From the NCBI RefSeq assembly GCF_014356525.2, contig NC_052510.1, forward strand, positions 19,680,532-19,744,531: 64,000 bases of DNA, read 5' to 3'. Under the pieces are notes generated by a model. The model was not told the origin of the DNA. It made no database searches and was given only the letters and a program-made list of their open reading frames with translations. The translations under genes and the position numbers were made by a program. Below are positions 1-13,000 of this stretch, one piece after another (positions within the stretch are counted from its first letter, which is position 1; the number at the start of each line of letters is the position of its first letter). The DNA comes from Nilaparvata lugens (taxonomy: Eukaryota > Arthropoda > Insecta > Hemiptera > Delphacidae).

Positions 1-945
1 TTAGCACGAACAATTTAACCTGAGATGACATTTCTATTCTAATAGATAAGATTAATATTAATCAATTTTACTCGTAAATTTTATTGATGTGTTTTATTTA
101 CAACGATAAAATAATATAAGCCCATTGATAGAATTTAAAAAATACAATGATATAATATTAGTCCAGTGGTAAAGAGAAAGTCCTAGCTCCGTTTAAAAGA
201 GAATTTTATCATCAAATTGTATTATTTTTATGAGATTGTTACTTCTACAGTTATCCTATATTATAGCAAAAATATATTTCAAGATATGAGGTTACATGCT
301 TACAATAAATTAGTTATGCATATTAGCTTCAACACATTAACACCAGATCTTTATATTTTTATTATGCTACCAAGTGATAAGTAGTTAAAAATATGTCCGA
401 AAAATTTTGAGATCAGTTTCTATATTTATTTATTAGGTTAGCAAAAATAATTCAACGACCGGAAAAGAAAAAACAGGCAATTGCCCAAAACTTCTTCAAT
501 TTCCTAATTTAGTTTCAAATTGTCCAAATATTATAGGCTACATAAGCTCCAACAATAATATGCTCATATGAGCCGAAAATAATTATTGTTGTGATATACT
601 ACAATGAACAAAAATGTTTGCTCACTCATCAACAAAACAATGTTTAGATCACCAGCAATCCCATCAGTAACACCTAAAGCGCAGATTACTTCAACAAGGA
701 AATACATTATTCATTTTGGATTGAGTTCGTAAAGTTTGTGAAAAAATTCATGAAATATAATTTCTCAATACAATATAAATTAATATTATTTTGTTTAGTA
801 GTTATCAGATTTGAAACAATGAATAGAATTTTTATTTTATTTAACAATAATACAGAAATCATCCATAGAGTTGAAAAACGTCACATTATTTTAATAAATC
901 AATTCATTATGTTATTTGAATTGAGAAGCGAACTGAACTGCTCAC

Positions 946-1066
946 CTGTTTCCTATTGACAGCTTTGGGCTGCAATTTGGGTGGCGGGGGCCTGGGTGGA
1001 GGGGGCTTCTTCTTAGTGGCCAAGGTTGTCTCCGACCTCGAGAACTTCCTATCCATGAATGGATCA
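946..1066 (-). CDS. exon of proline-rich gene (polyproline segment)
   Basis: This 121-nt exon is flanked by TTTGCAG (acceptor) and GTGAGC (donor). One base completes a split codon and 40 codons follow: DPFMDRKFSRSETT, then LATKKKPPPPRPPPPK, then LQPKAVNRKQ. It is much richer in G+C than its surroundings. The polyproline run is typical of SH3 or WW ligands. It is the last exon visible before the left edge. Confidence 0.65.
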
Positions 1067-4000
1067 CTGCAAACGATTCTCATCTTATTGAACTCAATTA
1101 ATTCTAATCTTTCTATTTAAAAAATTATGGTGTAACTCATCCTTGTCAAAAAATGTTTAATGTAAAACGCTTTAAATATTACATTAATATATTATAAAAC
1201 ATTATAACGAAGAATGCTTGACTAAGAACTTGAAGGAAATTAATAGTAATTTTTCAATACAGGGTTAGGTATGAGATTGATTGATTTTTATTTTGTGCTA
1301 GAGATTTATTTTGTTCTGAGAGATAAAATTGCAAGAAGTGAAAATTATAATTTATTATTTGAAATATGGCAATAATATGAAGCCATGTATGTAGGTACCA
1401 TATTTGAAAAATATAAATTATATCGAATATGAATATATTGACGTTTTCAAACTTACCGATTGTCGGCCGACACTCAGCATTGTCCTCAAACTGCTGATTC
1501 TCAGCCAATCGGAGGATAGCTTCTGAGTGTCGGCTGACAATCGATAAGTGTGAAAACGGCTATTATATAGAAAATACTGAATATTTCACAATCTAACATA
1601 ATCAGCTAGATATTCAGTTATTAAAAATCGAGTTTTTAATTGTTTTATAATAAAAAGTAAAATTCGTCCACTTAACTAGATTAGAAGTGAGAAGTTTTCA
1701 ATTTTTGAAATATGAAAATTTATCATTATTGTATGATATTGTATGAAGTATGAAATTCGTTTTACATTGCAGAACGGATTTATTTTAAGTTGGTCCACTT
1801 ATTTTATCATGATAATGCATCATTTGTATGATACTTGTATGAAGTATGAAATTCATTTTACATTGCAAAGCCCAACTTGGTGGATGACCCAGACGCTACG
1901 AATTTGAAGTCTTATCTATAAATTGAAGTCTTATTGTTTGTTTATAATATTTATCCACGTCTTAAGATTGGGTACAACGTAGTTAATTAGTAGTCATATT
2001 TTTATTGTAGAAACGGCCTTGAGGATTATGTAATTTGATAAGGAAATAGAAGGTTAGAGAGTTTCGTCGAATAAGATAATGTGGTAAACAATAATACAGC
2101 AATTCAATTATATCACCATCACAGTATCTGGAATTTGTTTAGCTTTGTAACTTCAGTATTAATTAATCACCTTGAAATTATAAAATAGATCTAGAGATCG
2201 AAATATATTTTTTATTGAATAAAAATTGATGTTTTTTGTCACGGAAGTTGACTTAATTGAAAAGAAATTGATTGATTTTAATTGTAATTTAGAAATAAAT
2301 TTTTAATTTTGAGATGTTTTTCAAGATGAGATTATTTTTTTTAGATGCCAAGTTTTACAATTCAATTTGATAGTACAGTAATTCAGATCCAGAGCATTGC
2401 AAGCTACACATTTTAGTTATTTTCAAAATAATTATTAATTTCCATAATTTTTCATTCCTTTTGAAGAGCTACGGTTGTAGACCAATAATAAGCAGTTACT
2501 TTCACATTGTTTGATGTAAATCAAATAAGAAAAATAAAATAAACTAACTACACAATAAATTGAGATAATTAACAAACAGACAGTGCTTAGTGAATAATTT
2601 AAATAATGTTCATATATCAAAAAAAAAAAAAAAATTATACAGAAGAATGATTTGAAATCATAATCAATTAGAACTACTTATCTTTGGAAAAAAAACAATT
2701 ATATTTTAATGTTAGTTTTAAATTTAACTGTATCGCCGCATTCACAAGCTAGATACGGTTACTGAAACTAAATGAAAACCAAGCTAAATTTAGAAAATTC
2801 ATTAACTTAATGTTTAATTTCTTTGGCGATTTGAAGAATTTTGAAGATGTTTTTCCTGATTTTTTAAAGATACTTCTAGTGATAGTTGATAATAACAAGA
2901 TCAATACTGGGGGTTAAAAACGTTTAGAAGCTAGACCAGACCAAATTGGGTTGCTGTAAGACAATCTCATTCCTTGATGCCTTGAAATAAGAGTATGGCT
3001 TCCTTAAATAGCTTAGTCAACGCTTCATTCAAAAACACCTCACGTGTCTAGTTGTACAGGAAAGTGAATGGAAAATCACTTTTTCACCTAGGGAATTATT
3101 GCGATAAAAATAGAATTCTAGTCATGAATAATCAATAGAACTATAACATTATCTAAAAATAATTAATTATTATAATTGATCATAAAATAATGAGATAACT
3201 CGAATTATCTATATTGTTTTTTTTTACTTTCCTTGCTCTATTACCATAAGTAAGGAAAGTATTGCTTTCCAAAAAAATTAAGGTACCCTAATTTCATGTT
3301 TTCTATACGTTTCATTACTTTCGTTGCCCTGTTACCATAGGTAAGGAAAGTATTGCTTTCCAAAAAAATTTAAGGTACCCTAATTTCATGTTTTCTATAC
3401 GTTTCAAGGTCCCCTGAGTCCAAAAATATGATTTTTGGGTGTGTGTGTGTGTGTGTCTGAACACGATAACTCCATTCCTAATTAACCGATTGACTTGAAA
3501 TTTTAAAATTAAGGTCCTTATACCATGAGGATCCGACAATAAGAAATTCAATTCAAAATGGCGGATAATGGCTAAAAAACCATAGCCTATTTTTCACGGT
3601 TTTCTCGAAAACGGCTTTAACGATTTTCTTCAAATTTATACCCTAGATAGCTATTTATAAGCCCTATCAACTGACATGAGTCTCCTAGTTTTAATTATTT
3701 AGCCGCCAACCGGCATAATGTTATTCCCCGAAATTATACTCTTTTAAGAATGAGGCTTATAGATCAATGTGCAAGGAAAGTTGTGTGAGTGTACCACACC
3801 AGATTTTTTTTATGATACTCACATGAGTTTAACTAGTTAGATAATGGATCTGTATATTTTTTTCTAGTTTTAATCTGAAAATCAAAAATGGTTTGTAAGC
3901 TTCATGTTACAATAGGCGATAGCCTAGTAAAAACTATCAATAAAATTCTATCTATATATCTATGAGTCCTAGCTAGTACGTGGTAAATGAAGGATAGCAT

Positions 4001-7000
4001 AGGGAAAATGACGATGACATACGATGGGCCACAAATTTTAGGTGGTATCCAAACTGATATTCCAGCTCATTAATAACAAATAGTGGAGTTGACTTGAAGC
4101 GGTCATCCTTCCAGAGAACTAAAAGCGCGTCATTCATCAAATCTGAGTGATGGATACGGTATCATCCATTTATTAGTAGCTTTACATAATATCATGGTCT
4201 ACAAAATAATTAATTGAAACATTGATACTCTTGTTATATCTATAATTATAAAATTCGTATCTATTTCACTGACTGACAGTGAGTGAGTCAACTGATTACG
4301 ATTTCTGAGAAAATATAACGAATACGAATTCCTTCATCTGCTTTTATGTAAACAAATTATATTTACACTTTTCTCTAATCTGTCAGCATTAGTTAATTGG
4401 GAAGAATCAATGTTATTCATGAGAAATGCTGCCAGTTTGAAGTGAATCTATTGAACGTCTATGCATATTTTCTCATTTTTATTGAAAGTTATCATCTATT
4501 TTTTCCATAAAAACAATTAATGTCAAGGAACAGTAAACTGATAGAATAAGTGCTTTACTATTAGGCCTACAGTTATTTTTTGCAGTTGTTGAGAATACAG
4601 TAACAGCTATTTGGCGTTTTGATGCAGAATCCCTACCCTCCCCGTGGATAATTTTAGCCTTATTGACGAGTAATTGTAGCCTAATTCAATGAAGCGCCCC
4701 ATACGGGCGCTTCAGATGTTTTTGAAATCCTCTCCACCTACCTACTCATAGCGAATAGGCTTTGCCAAGAATTCTTTCAGAGTAGACAAGAAATCCATGG
4801 ATACCAGTGAATTTAATCTTTAATTGCAGCAAGCAAAAGTAAGAATAAAATGATCACTGCTAATTCGATAACTGTCAACGGAACTATTAATTGCCAATCA
4901 ATAAAGCCGAAGTCAACTCCGCTCAAAATTCGGCAAAATTTGTTGCAATCAGGCTATTATTCTACAGAGACTTCAAACACTTTAATTATTCCATGACTTT
5001 ACCCTATAATTTACATGCCCAATTGTGGCCTTATTTCTTCATTTGTTGCTGATGGAGGGCAAATCATTAGATGCTCGCCGCAAATATAGATTTATGATAC
5101 AACAATTTGAACCAGTCTCATCCCTGAAATAACTTGCTGAAGGACCTTGAGAAGAAAAATTGATCCTTCAAGTAGAAGCTGATTAAAACAGATATTTCCA
5201 TCGACAGTTAAAACGAAGAGAGAGAAAGAGAGAAAATTGACAGCTTTGGCGACAATATTTTTGGCAATGTTATATGAAAACATTGCATCATTCAAGAAAC
5301 ATATTTCATGATGTCAAGATTAGTACATGAAGAGAGCAACTGGGTCACACCATAAAGCATCGCCAACCTGAACTTTTTCAACAGTGTTGAATGTGCTGTT
5401 CAAAGTGAGTTGATAGCAACGCAACTAATCAAAAGCCAGAATTACTCCAGTATTTGTTGTATTGTTATCATCATATTCTCTCTGTATATAAGCAGCCATA
5501 ATAGATTTTTATTTCTGTACTTATAAAAATCCGAACTCACACTCCTATTCACTCACTCGCTGATAACGATCTCTGGATAACTAAGTATTATAGAAATGTA
5601 TCGAAATAGATCTTGGAATAATTCTATAGATAGGTTTAGTTCGGCTTCTGTAGCATGTGCATTCTTCTTCTCATCTCCCATCCAATAAAACTGCTTGAGA
5701 TAGGAATATCATATTTAATATTTTAAATTATTATTATTTAGAAAGAGCACCTTACCGGATACAAACGTCCATGATTCTATGACGAGACTATTAATTTATT
5801 AATCCTCTTCTATTCAACAATCATTTTGTTAATTATATTTTTACATGTTTAAAAAACGATCTGGAAACGTTGCGGAGCTAGATAAAGATAGTGCTATCTA
5901 TTTTGTCAAGCAGAGGAGGGTGTGGGACACTAACACTAACAACGGAAGATGGGATAACCGGAAAAGATTGATAGCAATGGAAAACTTTATATGCAAACAG
6001 ATGTCAGTCGACACCCACTTTGAAATTTTTGTTGAGCACAAGTTTTTGTTAATTTTTTATCTGATAATCTAGGATTTAAAAGGAAATCAATAAACTTTGA
6101 CACACATAGCAGCCATGTTGATGAAAGAATAAACATAATTTCTGATAAAACTTGAATCTAATTTCTTAAAAGCATGGCTTTCTTATTTTTACTATCAATT
6201 TGCACGATATTGATCAGTTTATTATCTTTCCAAGAAGTAGAGTTTATAGTTAATAACGCTTGAAAATTATAGTTTTAATATTGTAATATTACATTTTTCT
6301 TCTCACATTGGAATCGAATCTTCAATTCTAGATCTATGGAACTTTATAGTAAATGTCAGAGTTATCAATAGACGGACAAATTTTTTGACGGAGAATTTAT
6401 TATCGTAAATGTTTGTTGCATTGTTCCATAATGTCACCGAGGTAGGGTTAACAAATTACTAAATAAATCGTTTATTTGAATAGAATATATGTATAAAAAT
6501 TTAAAATAACATTTTCAAAATAAAGTTTTATTGAGAACAGATGTAGAATGTGAATTCTAAACTTATAAGTTATAATTTTGTGTTGACGTGTCTGTAAAGA
6601 TCGATATTGAACAGGGCGTTGTCTTTCATGACTGGCAAATTGTGTCCTTTTCCTGTTCGAGCTTCTTCTGAAAAACATGGCTGGCTGTTGCTTGTATAAT
6701 TTTGTGCTCTGAGTTATTGTCTGTTTAAATGAATTTATTAATGTTGTAAATTGAGTTTATATAAATTTTTGTGCAAAGTTTGCTGTTAGTGTAGTAAAGC
6801 CAATAGCCACTGTGTTTCAACTGTAAACTAGATAAGTATTTTTTAGTTCGTAATAATTCTGAAATCATTAGGCTTGTAAGTTATTGTTCGTTTTATATTT
6901 CTGTGTTTTTGCCAAAATTTTCATCTGAAGATTATAAGTTAATTTGCTCTGAAAACTGGATTTCTCATTCATAGGCAATAGATCCATTCACAGTTTATCA

Positions 7001-10000
7001 AGAATCTATTTTATTGGAGCCGACAACTTTCCTTAGGTGATAGGTGTTAAATGCTAATCCAACCGTTTAAGGAAAATTGGTAGCACGGCAAATGGTACGC
7101 CCTGGTGTGGGACTGAATCACCACATTTGTTCCAAATGGTACGCCCTGGTGTGGGACTGAATCACCACATTTGTTCCAAATGTTACCCCTGTGGTGGGAC
7201 CGAATTACAAAATAAATATGTCCCAAATGGTACACTATGAAATCCCTGGTTATAGAAATTATGTTTAGGTTAGATGTCTTGATAGGTTGTGAATGGTTTA
7301 CTGCTGAGTGGGAAATCGGTTCAAGAGAGATCAAGTCCTAATGAATATATTATCTGTGCAGACTAGCAAAATGGCATACAATATGAAAAATATTAGAAAT
7401 GATGATGAGTTAATAGCTGCCTTAACACAACTGTTTGATAATTTTAAACAAGATCAAAGTGCTAGGTTTGATGATATGAAGCAAGAATGTACTAGCATAA
7501 GACTAGAGCAGGTTAGTATAAACCTTCTATTGAAAAATGCAAATGAAACATTGAAAGATAGTCATGAAGATGAAAACAAATTGAAGCAGGATGATAGTAG
7601 TGTTAAGTTACAAGATCAACTCATTCAAGTTTCTGGAAATGTAGGCCTAGTTACTGTTGTTGAAAAAGTCAACCCTAATGAGATAGTAGAATTGAGTAAA
7701 GAAGTAGGTAGGGAGTTGTCTTCATTGAAAGTCAACTATCAAGAAAGTACTATTGCTACATTGAAGGTTAGGAAAACAGTAAACAAATCAAATGTTTCTA
7801 TGGATCAGATTACTACATCAAAAGTTAGGAAGATTGTAAACAAAATGAATGATTACATGAGACAGGTTTCTGTGGAGGTTAGGAATAATGTGAACAAAAT
7901 GAATGTTGCTTTGAGTCAAGTTGATGAGTTCAACTTTCAACTGAGAATTGAAAAGGTGTATGCAATGCATTCTCAAGTGAACATGACTAACTTTTGTAGG
8001 CAAAACGGCTTTGTTGAAACAAATGAACCCATGAATAAAATCATGCTATTGAAGAAAACAAAACACAAAGTCACCATTGATGTGTTAGTATTCAAAGGTT
8101 GTTTCAAGTTGCTTATTTACAAGATGATGACAGTGAATCACATGATGGAAGGGTATTCCCCAACACACAATGATTAGGAATCCTGTGTTATGCCGGGATT
8201 CAGAATAGCATAATCGCTACACAGTGTATGGTAAGAGTCCATAATTGTGTCTTTTTTCTTTCCTATAGCCTATTTTTCTTGGCCCTTGATCTTTTCAAAT
8301 TTCAATTCTTTCCTGTCTTTGTGTAATATTCAGTAAATTTCTTCTATGAAGCATATCTTAACCAATCTTGTCCATAGTCATTTAAATTTGTATTTTTTCT
8401 GAAATAATTTTGGAAGTTGAAATAGTAGCTTATTTTCCTAATCTTTAAATTGTTGATAAAACTTAACTTTTCCAAAATCTATCCATTGTGGTGTAAAGAA
8501 TTGTGTGCTTGTGACATATTTTTTCATCATGTATCACTTATGTGAAGTGTATCAATTTGGTGTATATTGTTTTAGGGAATTTATTTACCCAATTTTCTTT
8601 TCCTCTTGTTTGTATTTTTTAGGGAACTTATTTACCCAGTATTTCATCTTGATCATCTTTGTATTATAATCTTGAAATGTTTGTACTTATTATACAGTCT
8701 TTAAATTTTAAATTATTTTAAAAAATAATTGGTTTAATTTAAAACGTTGTGTTATATTATCAATTGAAATGAGTTAAAGGCTAAAATTTTTCTAAAGTGT
8801 TTTGTAATTGATATTTTTTTTTTCAAATTTTAAAACTGTTTGTTCTATAAATTTTGATATGATTGATTATCGTTTGAAATGGATGCTGGAGTGTATGTAG
8901 AATTTTAGTGGGGTTTGTTGATTAGAATTTTGCTGGTATGTGATTGTTTTTTGAGATGGAAACCCATTATTGCCTAAAGAAGGAATAACAGAGGTTATGA
9001 CTTAGAGAGGCAGTAATGAGATAATATTTTTTGTGTTGATTAATAATGTTGATTGCCATAGATGCAAAATATGATTAATAATGTTGATTGCCATAGATGC
9101 AAAATGATGATTAATTATGAATATTGTTTGCCTTTGAAGCAAAATATTATTGATGTTTTGAATGGTTTCTTGTTTAATGTTTGATAGTAAAGTTTTGTCA
9201 TGAAATGTAGTTTGTGTTTAGAACATTGAAGAGTCGAAATAAACTATAGTATCCAACAAACGATGATTAATAATATTAAATAATTTGCTTTTTATACAAT
9301 TTTTGAACAAAATTAAAACTAAATAATTTTGAAACCCTGAATGATAAATCATAAATGTGAAATGAACATGCTATAAATGAAATGTTATATTAAATAATAA
9401 TGAAATGCAAATATATATTATGAAATGATTGAATAGAAGACCAAATGTCTGAAATTATTGAAATATGTATTGAAATTAAATTTTTGTTGTGTTGTTATGA
9501 TGTTTGTTTTTTACAATTTTGATAATGATACAGGGTGTTATGAAATTATATTTCTATTTTGAAGAATGGATTAAAATGTTGATATTTGAACAGTGAATAA
9601 ATGAATGATTTTTTTTTTAAATTTATCATTGATATGTCCATATTTCACAATTTATGTATTGCTGACTGTATAATAAGATGTTAACAAATTTCAATTTCAT
9701 AGATACTTAAAATAATTTTTATGTGTATTAGATTGTATTGATAGCCTAATCAAAATTTTTCTTCTTAGTTTATAAGCATTTTAAGATAACAGGTACAGCA
9801 CAGACATTAACATTGAAATAGTTATCATGTGAATCTCGAAATCAGTAACAAGTGAACGCCATGAAGAGTGTTAAGAACATTTGGGTGATTTTCAAACTAG
9901 TGTGACACAACTACGCCAATATCTACGCCTAAATCTACGCTGCGGCCTACACCAATAACTACGCTAATGTCAACACCAATAACTACACCAAAATCAACGC

Positions 10001-13000
10001 CGATGCCTGTGCTGATGTCAACGCCAATATCTACGCCGATGCCTGCGCCGAAGCCAATGCTTGCGCCAATGCTGATGCCAACAAAAAAAAAAATCAATGC
10101 CGATGCCTGCGCAAATGCCAATAGCTACGCCAATGCCAAAAATCTGCGCCAATGCCAATGCCAACAAAAAAAAAAAAAATCAATGCCAATAGCTACGCCA
10201 ATGCCAAAATCTGCGCCAATGCGAATGCCAATGCCTGCGCCAATGCCAATATCAACGCCGATGCCACAGCCGACACCAAAGCATACGCCAATAGCAATGC
10301 CAATGCTTATTGCTGACTCTGTATCTCAAACTTCAACACTACTGCATTACCTGGAGGTAATTGCCATCCATGTTCACATTCACAACTTTGAATTCAGAAG
10401 AACAGTCACAGTATCATGAAAGAATTGATTCAAAAAATCCTCTCCTAAATTATTCCTGTATGCAGAACTCTAAACCTTGAAAACTGAAAATATCAAAAAA
10501 CCAAACCTTACCTAAATTAATCCTCACCTAAATTAATCCTGTATGCAGCGTCTATCTCTTTTCCAAAAAAATGAATTACATTGTCATTTCAAGCCTGAAA
10601 TGTACATTGTATAATTACAAATATGATACAAAATTTATGTGACTCTGTATTGAATTGGAATGCAGCCGTCTACTACAAACATGAAGCAATGCTAACTGAG
10701 ATGTCACCTGTATCGAGTTTGGTATGCAGCAGTCGACTACAAGTATCAGCCCAACACTTCGTGCATCCAGATCAGCCCAACACTTAACGTCATCACATTG
10801 GAGTCACACTTAACTGAAAATCATACTGAGTGCCTTAACGGACTGTTTTCCAAAATGTGCATCAATAAAATCAACCGCGTCAATAGTGAAAGAAATGAAC
10901 ATTTTTTGATTTATTGAATTTTATGTGAAAATTAAATGTAACAATTCATCAATTCATTTAAAAAAAAAAAATAATAATAATAATAATAAATTTTTTATTC
11001 AACATACTAAAATTTTTTTTTATGCAATAAAAATTAAATTTTTCTATCTATTAAATTTATGTGCAATTTCAAAAAACTATTCTTTACATATTAAACTTTC
11101 TGTTGAGATATTTTTCTTTAAATTATAAAGCTAAATCAAAAGTAATATTGATATTCTATATTTTGAGATATTGTTTGGAAACATATAACAAACGCTATTG
11201 ATGAATTTTTATAATAATTTTCAATATTTTTGGATGACATGTATGTTTTTTTTTCTAGAAAAAATTGTTACTGTTCTCAAATTTAAATTTCAACAATTTT
11301 CATTAGGGTCAATGTAAATTTTTTCTTTAAATTTTTCAAACAGTAAAATTTTTTTATGTCAAGAGGGGGGTATTTGTAATATTACATTTTTCTTCTCACA
11401 TTGGAATCGAATCTTCAATTCTAGATCTATGGAACTTTATAGTAAATGTCAGAGTTATCAATAGACGGACAAATTTTTGACGGAGAATTTATTATCGTAA
11501 ATGTTTGTTGCATTGTTCCATAATGTCACCGAGGTAGGGTTAACAAATTACTAAATAAATCGTTTATTTGAATAGAATATATGTATAAAAATTTAAAATA
11601 ACATTTTCAAAATAAAGTTTTATTGAGAACAGATGTAGAATGTGAATTCTAAACTTATAAGTTATAATTTTGTGTTGACGTGTCTGTAAAGATCGATATT
11701 GAACAGGGCGTTGTCTTTCATGACTGGCAAATTGTGTCCTTTTCCTGTTCGAGCTTCTTCTGAAAAACATGGCTGGCTGTTGCTTGTATAATTTTGTGCT
11801 CTGAGTTATTGTCTGTTTAAATGAATTTATTAATGTTGTAAATTGAGTTTATATAAATTTTTGTGCAAAGTTTGCTGTTAGTGTAGTAAAGCCAATAGCC
11901 ACTGTGTTTCAACTGTAAACTAGATAAGTATTTTTTAGTTCGTAATAATTCTGAAATCATTAGGCTTGTAAGTTATTGTTCGTTTTATATTTCTGTGTTT
12001 TTGCCAAAATTTTCATCTGAAGATTATAAGTTAATTTGCTCTGAAAACTGGATTTCTCATTCATAGGCAATAGATCCATTCACAGTTTATCAAGAATCTA
12101 TTTTATTGGAGCCGACAACTTTCCTTAGGTGATAGGTGTTAAATGCTAATCCAACCGTTTAAGGAAAATTGGTAGCACGGCAATATTCTAATTAAAGCAG
12201 TAAAAATCGTCCAATTTTATTCAGTTAAAGATCTTAAATCTTTCTTAAAACCTCTCTTTCAATTGGAATTTAGATTAAAAATATTTTGTGTAAAACCAAT
12301 CCTTCCTTAACTTTATCGTCATATGGAAACTGACTGCAACTCATTCAAACATTTTTTTCTTTAATTTGTTGAAAAAAAATGTTAATCATCAAGGTATATA
12401 GTTTGAAAATTAAGCTAACAATTTACCGTATAGCTAATAGCCTGGATCATATTGAAAAAGTTTACAGAAAAGCTATAATGATAAAAACTATCAACCAAGT
12501 AGCCTATAAGAGTTACAGGTTTATTAAGAAGTTAAGTGGAATAACATCAACTAGGTTAAAATTTCTTTCCTTACTTTACATTTTTTTATTAGATTGTGAA
12601 AGCAATCTTTTAAATTAGACCTGTGTCGACATAAATATAGCCTACCGTGAGTCAAATTTCAACATTTGAATATACGTAGGCTTACCGTAGTTGATCTTAT
12701 AGACATAGTAAATCTATCCTAAAATATACGTTTTTAAAATTACGTTGGGCACTCAAGAACATAAACCGTAAGTTAATTACAAATATAAGGATTTTTCAAT
12801 AAATGGTATTTTATATAAATGTAATAAAACGGTAACGGTATGAAATTATAAAACAAAGAAACAGAACAGGAAATCATTACCATACAGACTTAAAAATATA
12901 TAAAAGGTTTTTGAATTTAAAATGTACTGTAATTTATTTTTGGGCGGAAACATGTAAGTAGAACAATAATATTCAATTGCGCTAAACAGTCTACGCCTAC

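Larger units (their letters stand above)
6282..12182 (+). mobile_element. LTR retrotransposon without pol (LARD-like), complete
   Basis: Two near-identical long terminal repeats (6282-7090 and 11375-12182) start with TG and end with CA. They are flanked by the 4-bp duplication ATAT (6278-6281 and 12183-12186), as in many Ty3/Gypsy-type elements. A TGG-starting primer-binding-site candidate begins at 7093, and a polypurine tract AAGAGGGGGG lies four bases before the 3' LTR. The 4.3-kb interior has one clear frame (7341-8177) and no sign of protease, reverse transcriptase, RNase H or integrase. That fits a large retrotransposon derivative that depends on another element. The LTRs differ visibly by one base of a T run, so insertion looks recent. 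It sits in an intron, antisense to the host gene. Confidence 0.85.

Noticed and set aside
6472..6678. 68-residue minus-strand frame, repeated identically at 11564-11770
   Set aside because: It lies inside the two LTRs; identity reflects the repeat, and nothing in it resembles a protein family.
9897..10419. Met/Pro-rich plus-strand and Gly/Val/Asp-rich minus-strand frames
   Set aside because: They are two readings of the same short tandem repeat; neither has a start context or domain.
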